From NCBI GenBank assembly GCA_964544965.1, contig CAZJED010000018.1, positions 1 to 26,551 of the forward strand: 26,551 nucleotides of DNA, written 5' to 3'. Each line of letters begins with the position of its first letter. Positions within the stretch are counted from its first letter, which is position 1. This document shows positions 15,351 to 23,972 of this stretch, piece by piece. The translations under genes were made by a program, and so were the position numbers. The notes beneath the pieces were generated by a model that was not told the DNA's origin, searched no databases, and was given only the letters and a program-made list of their open reading frames with translations. Source of the DNA: UBA11869 sp964544965 (GTDB lineage: Bacteria > Pseudomonadota > Gammaproteobacteria > Eutrophobiales > Eutrophobiaceae).

Positions 15351-16048
15351 GATTCACTCAAACGACTAACTTGTAAAATTACGCCATAAATTGGATTATC
15401 AAAATAATGTATTTCGTTTAATTTAATTTTTCTCGATTCTTTAATGTTTATAACTAATTCTTCGATATCTTGATTTGAAAATTCAATATCTTTTTTATAT
15501 GTATTATTACTAACATATAAATTCTTAAAATAATAAAGATCGAGATCAGCATGGAGATAAAAATTACTTCTTATCCTGATTGACCCATCAATAACCTTCC
15601 TATTACTAGTAAAATCATCTAAAAATTCGGGTTCTATTATTGATTCTTGATCGTTTTTTTCTAGTATTTTTTCTTTACTATCATTCTTTACAATATGAAC
15701 ATAGCGAGATTCGCTACGTTTAGTAGCAGGCTGTTGCCATGATAAATGGACTAAAGGTCTATATTCGCTCGATGATTTTAATACTCTATAAACACCAGTC
15801 ATACGATTATTTTTTTTATCCATAATCATGTAAGGGGTCAATCTTTGATCTGTATTAATTTCATAATTAGGGTATAGCTCAATCGTGTCTAAACGAACAA
15901 CATGCTCTTCATTACCCCATTTCTCCTCACTTAGATCTGGATTAAGTCTATCAAAGATTATAATTTCCACTTGATACCATGAGTCGGCGAAAGCAGTAAA
16001 CGATTTAAGGAGAAAAAATATAGTAAGGGTATATTTAATTTTCTTCAT
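15347..16048 (-). CDS. csiV: CsiV family peptidoglycan-binding periplasmic protein
   Basis: 233 residues. A signal peptide is clear: KK, a hydrophobic core TLTIFFLLKSFTAF, and cleavage after AFA (about residue 21). The mature start SWYQVEIIIFDRLNPD is the hallmark opening of the CsiV family (W/Y-x-VE-x-I-x-F-x-R). The C-terminus SRKIKLNEIHYFDNPIYGVILQV fits its conserved end. CsiV was described in Vibrio as a septal peptidoglycan-binding protein needed for cell-shape integrity. The family is linked to mfd, which lies 7 nt upstream here. The middle of the protein (residues 100-160) is charged and not recognisable. Assignment rests on termini, signal peptide and location. Confidence 0.72.
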   Translation of the reverse strand: MKKIKYTLTIFFLLKSFTAFADSWYQVEIIIFDRLNPDLSEEKWGNEEHVVRLDTIELYPNYEINTDQRLTPYMIMDKKNNRMTGVYRVLKSSSEYRPLVHLSWQQPATKRSESRYVHIVKNDSKEKILEKNDQESIIEPEFLDDFTSNRKVIDGSIRIRSNFYLHADLDLYYFKNLYVSNNTYKKDIEFSNQDIEELVINIKESRKIKLNEIHYFDNPIYGVILQVSRLSES

Positions 16049-16055
16049 CCTAGTA

Positions 16056-19000
16056 TTATGCCGCCTCTTCTAGAACTATTTCATCAAGAAAATATTCCAA
16101 AAATTCTATTCTGGACTCTTTTTTTTCTAAGTCCTTGATAATCTTTATTTTATCTTGGCCTTCAAGTCTATAATTTTCTGGGGCTGATTCTATAAATTCC
16201 AAAATACGGGATGTATTGATATTTGACTCTCCCCTAAAAAAAATACGGCCTCCTTTTTTTCCAAGCTCAATTTTTCTAATCCCCAACAAACATGCTTTTT
16301 GTTTTATTTTTGCAATATGAAATAAATTATGAATAGGTTCGGGAAGAACTCCAAAACGGTCGATCATTTCTTCTTTTATATCACTTAATTCAGATTCACA
16401 ATTAACACTTGCTATACGTTTATACATAATCAAACGCATATGTACATCGGGCAAAAAGATCTCTGGAATTAGGGCAGGAATATGTAAATTTATTTCAGTC
16501 TTTTTATTGATAGGCATATCTAAATCTATAGTACTATTTTCTTTCATAGCGCGTACTGTTCTATCAAGTAGTTGCATATATAGACTAAAACCAATCTCTT
16601 GAATATGACCGCTTTGACCTTCACCAAGAATTTCTCCAGCACCTCTTATTTCAAGGTCATGTGTCGCGAGTGTAAATCCGACCCCTAGCTCTTCTAATGC
16701 TTCAATTGCTTTAAGCCTTTTTACTGCATCTGCCGTCATCATCTTTTGTTCTGGTACTATTAAATATGCATAAGCACGATGATGAGATCGCCCCACTCGA
16801 CCTCGTAGTTGATAAAGTTGTGCAAGACCGAATTTATCCGCACGATCGATGATAATAGTGTTTGCAGTTGGAATATCAATTCCTGTTTCAATAATAGTTG
16901 TACAAACCAATACATTAAAACGACGATGATAAAAATCTAACATGACTTCTTCAAGTTGTTTCTCAGGCATTTTTCCATGAGCAGACCGCACATTAATTTC
17001 AGGTAATAGCTCGTTTATTCTTTTTACTATTTCATTAATTGTTTTTATATTGTTATGTAAATAAAAGACTTGGCCACCACGTTTTATTTCACGCAACACT
17101 GCCTCTTTTAGTAAATAATCATTTTTCTGAATTACAAATGTTTTTACAGCTAGTCGTCGTAATGGTGGTGTTGCAATAATAGAAAGTTCTCTTAAATCAG
17201 AAAGAGCCATATTTAATGTTCTAGGTATTGGTGTTGCTGTTAGTGTTAAAACATCGATTTCGGAACGTAGTGATTTAAATTTTTCCTTTTGACGTACTCC
17301 GTACCGATGTTCTTCATCTATAATAATTAACCCAAGATTTTTAAAAACTATATCATCTTGCAATAATTTATGTGTTCCTATCACGATATCAGCAGTTCCG
17401 TTTTTCATCGCAGACAACGAAAAATCTTGTTCTTTTTTTGTTCGAAATCGAGATAGCAGTTCTATTTGAACAGGCCAATCAATAAAACGATCAATGAAAT
17501 TTTGATAATGTTGTTGTGCTAAAAGAGTTGTGGGAACTAATAACCCGACTTGCTTTCCATTCTGAACTGCAATAAAAGCAGCTCGCATTGCAACCTCCGT
17601 TTTGCCAAAACCAGCATCGCCACAGACAAGTCTATCCATAGGTTGGTGGCTAAGTAAATCATCAATCATTGAATTAATTGTTTCTTGTTGTCCGAGAGTT
17701 TCCTCAAATGGAAAACTCTGAATGAAAGAGTTGTACTCGTCTTGATTAAAGCTATATGGTTCTCTTTTTCTTGATGCACGAAGAGCATGTAATTCTAATA
17801 ATTCTGCAGCAACATCATAAACTTTTTCAGCAGCTTTGCGTTTTGCTTTTTGCCATTGGCCACTTCCTAATCTATGAAGTGGAGCATTTTCTGGATCAAC
17901 ACCCGTATAACGAGATATTAAATCCAGTGCTGAAACTGGAACGTATAATTTATCATTATCAGCATATTCAAGATAAATAAATTCGCCCAGGACTCCCCCT
18001 ATCTCGATATTAACTAAACCACAATAGCGCCCAACACCATGTTCTTCATGTACAACTGGTGAGCCTATTCTTAATTCGGTTAAATTACGAACAATAGCAT
18101 CCGTATCTAGTTTTTGACGTTTGCGCAAGCGTCTTTGCATTGCACGTTCGCCAAATAATTGCGCCTCGCTCACAATAGCAATATTTGATTTATTAAGAAT
18201 CAAACCATGTTCAATTGGCATAACCGTTATACCGAATTGAATTTCTCCCTCTAAAAAACTATTCCAGTTTTTGGTTTTTAATGGTTTTTTTTCCTTTTTA
18301 AATAATTCAGAAATAGTTTCAAGTCTTCCTTTTGTTTCCGCAGCAATTAGAACGCGTCCTTTAAATTCATTTAAAAAATTATTAAATAGTTTGATAGGAT
18401 TTTTCAATCGTGCATCTACTGGAATACCTACAGGCATACTAGAATCGTATTCAATAAAATCTAAATCAGAATCTATTTTTAGATTACTTATATGGATTTG
18501 AGTAAATTCTTTTGAAATACTTTTTAAATAATCTAAATCTAAAAATATTTTATCAGGTGATAAAATTAATCTTTCATTATTCTCTGATTCCTGCTGATGT
18601 CTTGATATAATATCTTCCATAAATAATTCTGCAGAAATAAAAACTTCCTCATCAAAAATTAATAATGAATCATTGTTGATATAATCAAAAAAAGTACTTG
18701 TCTCTTTATAAAATAGGGGCAAATAATATTCTATCCCCGCAGAGGCAATTGACTGACTTACATCTCGATAAATTGAGTATTGGTTAGGATTACCTTGAAA
18801 ATAAGAGCGCCAATTTTTACGAAACAACGCAATATTCTCGTCAGATAATGAGATTTCCCTTGCTGGTAATACACGAAGTGAATCAACTTTCTCAATTGAA
18901 CGTTGAGTTTCAGGATCAAATAAACGAATGCTATCAATTTCATTATCAAATAGATCTATTCTAAAAGGTCTATTTTTACCCATCGGATAAATATCAACTA

Positions 19001-19529
19001 ATGATCCTCTTATGCAAACTTCACCATGCTCTGTAACATGATTAACAAAATTATAACCTTGTCTTGATAACTTATTCTTAAAATCTTCTAGATTAATCTT
19101 TTGTCCCAAATCTAGAGAAAAGGCATTTGCTAAAAGATGACTTACTGGCAATAAACGATGCATTAATGTAGTGATTGGCGCTACTACTATACCTCTTGAA
19201 AAATTAGTCAATTCAAATAATGTTTTTAAGCGTTCAGACAAAATATCTTGATAAGGTGAAAATATATCGTATGGTAAAGTCTCCCAATCGGGAAAATACT
19301 TAATAGGTGTTTGTTTAGGCTCTAAAATGAAGTGCTGTAATTCATCAACTAAATTTACAGCGGCTAAAACATCTTTAGTAATAACTACAATAGGGTTATT
19401 TGTTACTGATGACATATTAGCTATCGTTAATGATTTTGCGCTACCATAGAGTCTAAACCAATACGTTTTAGTCTGACCTTCCGTTGGTAATTCTGGTGTT
19501 AGAACACTCTGCCTAATTATTGCGGACAC
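16056..19529 (-). CDS. mfd: Transcription-repair coupling factor Mfd
   Basis: 1157-residue ATP-dependent translocase that removes stalled RNA polymerase at DNA lesions and recruits UvrA. Domain order: UvrB-like module (about 15-350, with FPDWETLPYDIFSPYQD), RNA-polymerase-interacting domain (GSPVVHEEHGVGRYCGL near 480), and translocation motor with Walker A GDAGFGKTEVA near 630 and DEEH near 738. Motifs TATPIPRTLNMAL, LHNNIKT and QLRGRVGRSHH follow, then the C-terminal TRCF domain. Start is GTG 19529, the only usual start codon between an in-frame TAG (19547-19545) and the conserved region. It is 10 nt after pyrF and has no clear Shine-Dalgarno. Confidence 0.97.
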   Translation of the reverse strand: MSAIIRQSVLTPELPTEGQTKTYWFRLYGSAKSLTIANMSSVTNNPIVVITKDVLAAVNLVDELQHFILEPKQTPIKYFPDWETLPYDIFSPYQDILSERLKTLFELTNFSRGIVVAPITTLMHRLLPVSHLLANAFSLDLGQKINLEDFKNKLSRQGYNFVNHVTEHGEVCIRGSLVDIYPMGKNRPFRIDLFDNEIDSIRLFDPETQRSIEKVDSLRVLPAREISLSDENIALFRKNWRSYFQGNPNQYSIYRDVSQSIASAGIEYYLPLFYKETSTFFDYINNDSLLIFDEEVFISAELFMEDIISRHQQESENNERLILSPDKIFLDLDYLKSISKEFTQIHISNLKIDSDLDFIEYDSSMPVGIPVDARLKNPIKLFNNFLNEFKGRVLIAAETKGRLETISELFKKEKKPLKTKNWNSFLEGEIQFGITVMPIEHGLILNKSNIAIVSEAQLFGERAMQRRLRKRQKLDTDAIVRNLTELRIGSPVVHEEHGVGRYCGLVNIEIGGVLGEFIYLEYADNDKLYVPVSALDLISRYTGVDPENAPLHRLGSGQWQKAKRKAAEKVYDVAAELLELHALRASRKREPYSFNQDEYNSFIQSFPFEETLGQQETINSMIDDLLSHQPMDRLVCGDAGFGKTEVAMRAAFIAVQNGKQVGLLVPTTLLAQQHYQNFIDRFIDWPVQIELLSRFRTKKEQDFSLSAMKNGTADIVIGTHKLLQDDIVFKNLGLIIIDEEHRYGVRQKEKFKSLRSEIDVLTLTATPIPRTLNMALSDLRELSIIATPPLRRLAVKTFVIQKNDYLLKEAVLREIKRGGQVFYLHNNIKTINEIVKRINELLPEINVRSAHGKMPEKQLEEVMLDFYHRRFNVLVCTTIIETGIDIPTANTIIIDRADKFGLAQLYQLRGRVGRSHHRAYAYLIVPEQKMMTADAVKRLKAIEALEELGVGFTLATHDLEIRGAGEILGEGQSGHIQEIGFSLYMQLLDRTVRAMKENSTIDLDMPINKKTEINLHIPALIPEIFLPDVHMRLIMYKRIASVNCESELSDIKEEMIDRFGVLPEPIHNLFHIAKIKQKACLLGIRKIELGKKGGRIFFRGESNINTSRILEFIESAPENYRLEGQDKIKIIKDLEKKESRIEFLEYFLDEIVLEEAA

Positions 19530-19539
19530 GATAATAAAA

Positions 19540-20250
19540 CTAATCTAGTGAATTTATACTTTCATTAATTGTATTTATAACATTTACTGGATTAGATGCT
19601 CGTATTATTGGTCGTCCAATAACAAGATAATTACTACCAGCTTTAATAGCATCGTATGGCGTCATTATACGTTTTTGATCATCATTATTTAAAATATCTA
19701 ATCTAATACCCGGAGTAACTAAACAAAAATCTTTGCCAAATTCATGTCTTAATTTATTTACCTCCATACCAGAACAAACAACACCATCAAGACCTGAAGA
19801 CTTCGCTAATTTTGATAGTAATAAAACCTGATCTTCAATAGAATTAGCTACTCCTAATTCAGCAAAATCATCTGAAGACATACTAGTTAACACAGTAACA
19901 GCAACGAGTAGCGGTCTATTTTTGGAGTCCCCTGATTTTATTATTGATTCGTGCGCAGCTTCCATCATTTTACTGCCGCCGGTAGCATGAATATTTAGCA
20001 TCCACACGCCTAAATCAGTAGCAACACGACAAGCATTAGCAACTGTATTTGGGATATCATGATATTTCAGATCTAAAAATATATCGAAATCTAAAGACCT
20101 TAATTTCTCAATTAATATTGGTCCCGCTCTGGTATAAAGTTCCTTTCCTATTTTAATTTTACAACTTATAGGATCAATTTTTTTACAAAAATCAATAGCT
20201 TGTTTAGCATCTGGGAAATCAAGTGAAACAATGACTCGGCTTTTATTCAC
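19540..20250 (-). CDS. pyrF: Orotidine 5'-phosphate decarboxylase
   Basis: Last step of UMP synthesis. 236 residues, TIM barrel. The catalytic tetrad region DLKYHDIPNTV is intact, with Asp60, Lys62 and Asp65. KIKIGKELYT (31-40) holds the preceding lysine, and the phosphate-binding end reads VIGRPII. Start is GTG 20250, which lies inside the last codons of lapB (8-nt overlap). GGAG six bases upstream (20257-20260) supports it. lapA-lapB-pyrF is the same order as in E. coli (yciS-yciM-pyrF). Confidence 0.97.
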   Translation of the reverse strand: MNKSRVIVSLDFPDAKQAIDFCKKIDPISCKIKIGKELYTRAGPILIEKLRSLDFDIFLDLKYHDIPNTVANACRVATDLGVWMLNIHATGGSKMMEAAHESIIKSGDSKNRPLLVAVTVLTSMSSDDFAELGVANSIEDQVLLLSKLAKSSGLDGVVCSGMEVNKLRHEFGKDFCLVTPGIRLDILNNDDQKRIMTPYDAIKAGSNYLVIGRPIIRASNPVNVINTINESINSLD

Positions 20251-21412
20251 CAGCTACTCCAAAAATAGGTTTAATTGATTCCCAGTGTTTACACCCTGGG
20301 CATTGCCAATGCAACATTTTCGCATCAAAACCACAATTCTTGCACTTATAAGTTGGCTTTTTTTCAATTAATTTAGCAGTAAGTTGCTTTATGGTGCTTA
20401 AATATTCGTAGGTCGTACCCTCAGATTTATTAAGTGTATATTCGATTAATTTATCAACACCTTGAACTGTTGGTTTATTTCTTAATTCTTGAAAAACAAA
20501 ATTAATTGCCACATCCTCGCTTTCATGTACAGCAATTAACTCAGTCAAAATTAATAATGTATTTATATTTGAATATTTCTTCACAAGTTCTTTTAAGTAT
20601 TTTATAAATTCTTCTACATTTTCTTGTTCTTTATAACAATCATATAATGGTGATATAATTTCTGTTAAGTAAGTACTATCTTGAAATTCTAACCGTTTAT
20701 AAGATTTAATAGCGAGTTCAACTTTTCCTGTAAGCTGAAATATTCTAGCCTCAATAATACTAGCTCTTACGCATTTTGAATTTGACGTTATTGCATTATG
20801 TGCTTTTTTCTTCGCATCACTCATCTTCCCCATATTCAAATCATTCTCAGCAATTTCACAATAGAACTGAGCAATAATAGAATTAAGATTTTCTCCAGAA
20901 ATAATTTCAATTTTTTTTGCCACAGCAATAGCATTTACCCAATCTTTCTCTTGTTGATATATCTCTAACAAATGAAAATAGGCTTCATTTAGATATAAAT
21001 CTAAATTTACTAGCTCTAAAAATAGTTTTTCTGCTCTATCAAGTAAACCAGAACGCATATAATCCATACCAAGCTCAAGTAATGCATGAGCTCGTTGCTC
21101 CTGATTTAGAGTTGGGCGAGCAATTAAATTCTGGTGTATTCGTATTGCACGGTCTACTTCTCCCCGTCTGCGAAATAAATTTCCAAGCGCCAGATGTGTT
21201 TCTACAGTTTCGCTATCAACTTCTGCCATGCGAATAAATACTTCGATCGCTTTGTCTGGCTGTTCGTTTAGAACAAAATTTAGGCCTTTAAAATACTCAG
21301 GATAAATATTTTTTAAAGATTGTTTTTGTTCTTGTTTTAATCTTCCTATCCACCATCCAGATAGCGCAGCAACTGGTAATAAAAACCAAAATATATTTAG
21401 TTCAAATTGCAT
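20243..21412 (-). CDS. lapB: Lipopolysaccharide assembly protein LapB (YciM)
   Basis: Inner-membrane-anchored TPR protein that targets LpxC for FtsH degradation and so balances LPS synthesis. Exactly 389 residues, as in E. coli. One N-terminal membrane helix (about 5-22) is followed by tandem TPR repeats from about 35 to 340 (for example ETHLALGNLFRRRGEVDRAI and ALLELGMDYMRSGLLDRAEK). A rubredoxin-like metal site ends the protein: Cys357-x2-Cys360 and Cys371-x2-Cys374 (CKNCG, CPGCKHW), the same residue numbers as E. coli. It is 6 nt after lapA, with AAGGA upstream, and its end overlaps the pyrF start. Confidence 0.96.
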   Translation of the reverse strand: MQFELNIFWFLLPVAALSGWWIGRLKQEQKQSLKNIYPEYFKGLNFVLNEQPDKAIEVFIRMAEVDSETVETHLALGNLFRRRGEVDRAIRIHQNLIARPTLNQEQRAHALLELGMDYMRSGLLDRAEKLFLELVNLDLYLNEAYFHLLEIYQQEKDWVNAIAVAKKIEIISGENLNSIIAQFYCEIAENDLNMGKMSDAKKKAHNAITSNSKCVRASIIEARIFQLTGKVELAIKSYKRLEFQDSTYLTEIISPLYDCYKEQENVEEFIKYLKELVKKYSNINTLLILTELIAVHESEDVAINFVFQELRNKPTVQGVDKLIEYTLNKSEGTTYEYLSTIKQLTAKLIEKKPTYKCKNCGFDAKMLHWQCPGCKHWESIKPIFGVAGE

Positions 21413-21418
21413 TCTTTA

Positions 21419-21706
21419 CTAATCCTTAGTTGGCATAATACGAAAATTATTTATCTCTTTTTCTCTCTTTTTTATCTCTTTTTCTAGTCTGCTACTAAGC
21501 TGTTTATTCCTTATTATCATAGGAATACTAACTAAAATACCAAGTAATGCACCAACGCATATAGCCAAAACGATTATTATGGAAAAAGATAATTGAATCT
21601 CTCCAATATAATAATTTAGTGTAACTAATTGGTGATTTTTTACATGAAACGCCAGGCCAAATAGTAATACAACAATAATAAATATTAATTTTGGTATGAA
21701 TGTCAT
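21419..21706 (-). CDS. lapA: Lipopolysaccharide assembly protein LapA (YciS, DUF1049)
   Basis: 95-residue membrane protein with two helices (about 5-21 and 43-64). The short loop between them carries the family's NHQLVTLNYYIGE pattern (residues about 24-36, N-x-x-x-V-x-(L/F)-(N/D)-(Y/F)-(L/Y)). A charged coiled-coil tail (QLSSRLEKEIKKREKEI) follows. It works with LapB at the inner membrane. Its ATG at 21706 has GAGG five bases upstream. The 136-bp gap before it contains a candidate promoter and an 11-bp inverted repeat. Confidence 0.93.
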   Translation of the reverse strand: MTFIPKLIFIIVVLLFGLAFHVKNHQLVTLNYYIGEIQLSFSIIIVLAICVGALLGILVSIPMIIRNKQLSSRLEKEIKKREKEINNFRIMPTKD

Positions 21707-21724
21707 AACAACCTCGAAATCTAT

Positions 21725-21784
21725 ACTTTCAAATAATTAATAAAAAGAAAACTAACGTCTAAGATAGATAGTCTATTTGAAAGT
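21725..21784 (-). repeat. 11-bp perfect inverted repeat upstream of lapA
   Basis: ACTTTCAAATA (21725-21735) and TATTTGAAAGT (21774-21784) are exact reverse complements 38 bp apart. The loop can form a further 5-bp stem. No T-run follows the transcribed second arm, so it is not a classical terminator. One arm lies in the spacer of the lapA promoter candidate and the other just downstream of its expected start point. Confidence 0.7.
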
Positions 21785-21789
21785 GACAA
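21761..21789 (-). promoter_or_regulatory. Putative sigma-70 promoter for lapA-lapB
   Basis: -35 TTGTCA (21789-21784; five of six) and -10 TATCTT (21766-21761; four of six), with a 17-bp spacer, about 55 bp before the lapA start. The -35 overlaps the end of an inverted-repeat arm. Confidence 0.5.
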
Positions 21790-21842
21790 GTGTTTTCGTT
21801 ATGAAGATAACTAGAAAAAACAAATAATCTCGTTAAAGTACT

Positions 21843-22142
21843 TTAGTTTGTTATTGGGTTATACCTATTATTCACCCTTTCTCGTAACTCTTTGCCGGGC
21901 TTGAAATGAGGTACATACTTAGCAGGTAGCGCAACAGGTTCGCCAGATTTTGGGTTACGTCCTGAACGTGCAGGACGAAAATGCAAAGAAAAGCTTCCAA
22001 ACCCACGTATTTCAATACGTTCGCCATTTGAAAGAGATGATGACATATACTCGAGTACTGTTTTTACAGCCAACTCTATATCTTTATAAGCTAACTGTGG
22101 TTGCTTACGCGATAATTCTTCAATTAATTCTGACTTTGTCAT
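21843..22142 (-). CDS. ihfB: Integration host factor subunit beta
   Basis: 99-residue DNA-bending nucleoid protein that pairs with IhfA. The start MTKSELIEEL matches E. coli IhfB. The core ERIEIRGFGSFSLHFR (41-56) and the DNA-intercalating arm GRNPKSGEPV (Gly61 on, with the Pro64 tip) are intact, as is AKYVPHFKPGKELRERV. The C-terminus is about five residues longer than in E. coli. It lies 88 bp downstream of rpsA, its usual partner. The Shine-Dalgarno (GGA) and the AUG can both be paired in a hairpin with sequence 20-30 bases upstream. Confidence 0.96.
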   Translation of the reverse strand: MTKSELIEELSRKQPQLAYKDIELAVKTVLEYMSSSLSNGERIEIRGFGSFSLHFRPARSGRNPKSGEPVALPAKYVPHFKPGKELRERVNNRYNPITN

Positions 22143-22183
22143 TGTTCCAAATCATTGTTATTTATAATTTATTTGGACAATGA
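22139..22183 (-). promoter_or_regulatory. Candidate hairpin sequestering the ihfB ribosome-binding site and start codon
   Basis: In mRNA sense, UCAUUGUCCAAAU (22183-22171) can pair with AUUUGGAACAAUGA (22152-22139): 13 base pairs, one bulged A, 18-base loop. The second arm contains the GGA Shine-Dalgarno and the AUG start. A competing 8-bp hairpin, AUCAUUGU (22184-22177) with ACAAUGAU (22158-22151), would free the start. Pairings were checked base by base by hand; folding energies were not computed. Confidence 0.55.
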
Positions 22184-22208
22184 TAGCAATTGAGAAAATA
22201 ATAGGCAA
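22180..22208 (-). promoter_or_regulatory. Putative extended -10 promoter for ihfB
   Basis: -35 TTGCCT (22208-22203; four of six), 17-bp spacer, and -10 TATCAT (22185-22180; five of six) preceded directly by TGC, an extended -10. Transcription would start near 22173, after most of the upstream hairpin arm. Internal ihfB promoters downstream of rpsA are known in E. coli. Confidence 0.5.
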
Positions 22209-22230
22209 TCCGTTATTTTTGATATTTTGA

Positions 22231-23898
22231 CTACTTTTCTAAATGCTCCTTCAAAATATCACCTAATTTTGAATTTTCTCCTGTTTCAGGGTTGTATTCT
22301 TGCACGGTTGTTTGTTCATCATCTAATTCTTTTTCCTTAATAGAAAGGTTGATTAGACGTTTCTTATTATCAATTCCGGTAATTTTTACTTCAATTTTAT
22401 CGCCTTCCTTAAAAACTGTTCGTGCATCAACAACCTCTTCCTCTAATGAAATCTCACTAGCCTTTAATAAACCATCAACACCTTCAATAAGATTTACAAC
22501 AACATGATCTTGGTTTACATTTTTTACTACGCCTTTAATAACTTCGCCTTTTTGATTTTTGGCGGCAAATTTAGAAAAAATATCTTCTTCTAACTGTTTT
22601 ATTCCAAGCGAGATTCGTTCCCGTTCAGAATCTACCCCCAAAACTACTGTTTCGATCTCATCTCCCTTACTAAAATTACGTATTGATTCTTGTGTATCAT
22701 CGTCCCATGAAACATCTGACAAATGTACTAAGCCATCAATACCACTTTCAAGACCAATAAAAATACCGAAGTCAGTTATTGATTTGATTTGCCCAGTAAT
22801 TCGATCTCCCTTATTATGTTTTGACGCAAACTTTTCCCATGGATTTTCTTCGCATTGCTTAATTCCTAATGAAATTCGACGCCTCTCTTGATCAATATCA
22901 AGTAACATTACGTCTACCTCTTGGCTAAGGTGAACAAGTTTTGATGGATGTACATTTTTATTAGTCCAGTCCATTTCAGAAACATGAACCAAACCTTCAA
23001 CCCCTTCTTCTAGTTCAACAAAACAACCATAATCTGCGATACTTGTAATTTTTCCATTTAAGCGAGTGCCTTCAGGATAGCGTTTTGTTAAATTCAACCA
23101 AGGATCATCACCCATTTGTTTTAGACCAAGAGAAACTCTCCTTTTTTCGGTGTCAAATTTAAGTACCTTAACTTCTATTTCATCGCCAATACTAACTATT
23201 TCGCTCGGATTTTTAACACGTTTCCACGCCATGTCCGTTATATGCAACAAACCATCAATCCCGCCTAAGTCTATAAATGCACCGTAATCGGTTAGATTCT
23301 TAACTATTCCTTTTACTAAGGCTCCTTCTTTTAATGATTCGATTACTTCTTCAACATCGATAGTATTTTCATCTTCAACAACAGCACGTCTTGATACAAC
23401 AATATTATTGCGGCGTTGATCGACTTTTATAACTTTAAATTCAATGGGCTTTCCTTCAAGAAAAGAAGTATCGCGTACTGGCCTTACATCAACGAGCGAA
23501 CCTGGTAAAAAAGCGCGTACTTTGCCAACTTCAACAGTAAAACCTCCTTTTACTCTTTCAGTAATAATCCCAGTTACTGTTTTGTCATCCTCATGAGCCT
23601 TCTCTAATTCCTGCCAAGCAATTTTTCGTTTCGCTTTTTCTCGTGAAAGGCGAGTAAAACCGTAACCATCCTCTATTGAATCAAGAGAAACATCAACATC
23701 ATCACCAATAGTTATCTCGATTTGACCTTCATCATTTAAAAATTGTTCTATTGGAATAACGCCTTCAGATTTAAGTCCAGCATTAACAATTACGTTATCA
23801 TTTTTTATGTCTAGAACTTTGGCACTAATTATAGTGCCCGGACGCATTTTTTTTTCTATTTGGCTTTGTTCAAATAATTCGGCAAAACTATCGCTCAT
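22231..23898 (-). CDS. rpsA: 30S ribosomal protein S1
   Basis: 555-residue S1 that brings mRNA to the 30S subunit. Six S1 OB-fold repeats can be seen, at about 19-87, 103-169, 190-258, 275-345, 362-432 and 449-518. Repeats 3-6 have the typical GAFIDLGGIDGLLHITDMAW / GCFVELEEGVEGLVHVSEMDW-like text. Repeats 1-2 are more divergent and would bind the ribosome through S2. The N-terminus MSDSFAELFEQS is standard. cmk lies 74 bp upstream and ihfB downstream, the conserved cmk-rpsA-ihfB order. The leader can fold into small hairpins that may serve S1 autoregulation. Confidence 0.97.
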   Translation of the reverse strand: MSDSFAELFEQSQIEKKMRPGTIISAKVLDIKNDNVIVNAGLKSEGVIPIEQFLNDEGQIEITIGDDVDVSLDSIEDGYGFTRLSREKAKRKIAWQELEKAHEDDKTVTGIITERVKGGFTVEVGKVRAFLPGSLVDVRPVRDTSFLEGKPIEFKVIKVDQRRNNIVVSRRAVVEDENTIDVEEVIESLKEGALVKGIVKNLTDYGAFIDLGGIDGLLHITDMAWKRVKNPSEIVSIGDEIEVKVLKFDTEKRRVSLGLKQMGDDPWLNLTKRYPEGTRLNGKITSIADYGCFVELEEGVEGLVHVSEMDWTNKNVHPSKLVHLSQEVDVMLLDIDQERRRISLGIKQCEENPWEKFASKHNKGDRITGQIKSITDFGIFIGLESGIDGLVHLSDVSWDDDTQESIRNFSKGDEIETVVLGVDSERERISLGIKQLEEDIFSKFAAKNQKGEVIKGVVKNVNQDHVVVNLIEGVDGLLKASEISLEEEVVDARTVFKEGDKIEVKITGIDNKKRLINLSIKEKELDDEQTTVQEYNPETGENSKLGDILKEHLEK

Positions 23899-23902
23899 GA
23901 AT

Positions 23903-23938
23903 GGTTATTCCTGAAACCTGCTTGAAATTTCAGCAAGG
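23903..23938 (-). promoter_or_regulatory. Candidate structured rpsA leader (S1 autoregulation)
   Basis: Two small hairpins precede the rpsA ATG. The upstream one is CCUUGCU (23938-23932) pairing with AGCAGG (23922-23917), six pairs with a bulged U. The other is GGUU...AACC (23918-23903), presenting the AGGA Shine-Dalgarno in its loop. They share two bases, so both cannot be complete at once. Gammaproteobacterial rpsA leaders are known to show GGA in hairpin loops as S1 targets; the match here is by eye. Confidence 0.4.
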
Positions 23939-23972
23939 CTATTAATTGTTTAGTTAATCTTAAGTTGATTGT

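Noticed and set aside
21725..21784. The 11-bp inverted repeat as a rho-independent terminator of ihfB
   Set aside because: 38-base loop, AT-rich stem and no T-run after the second arm.
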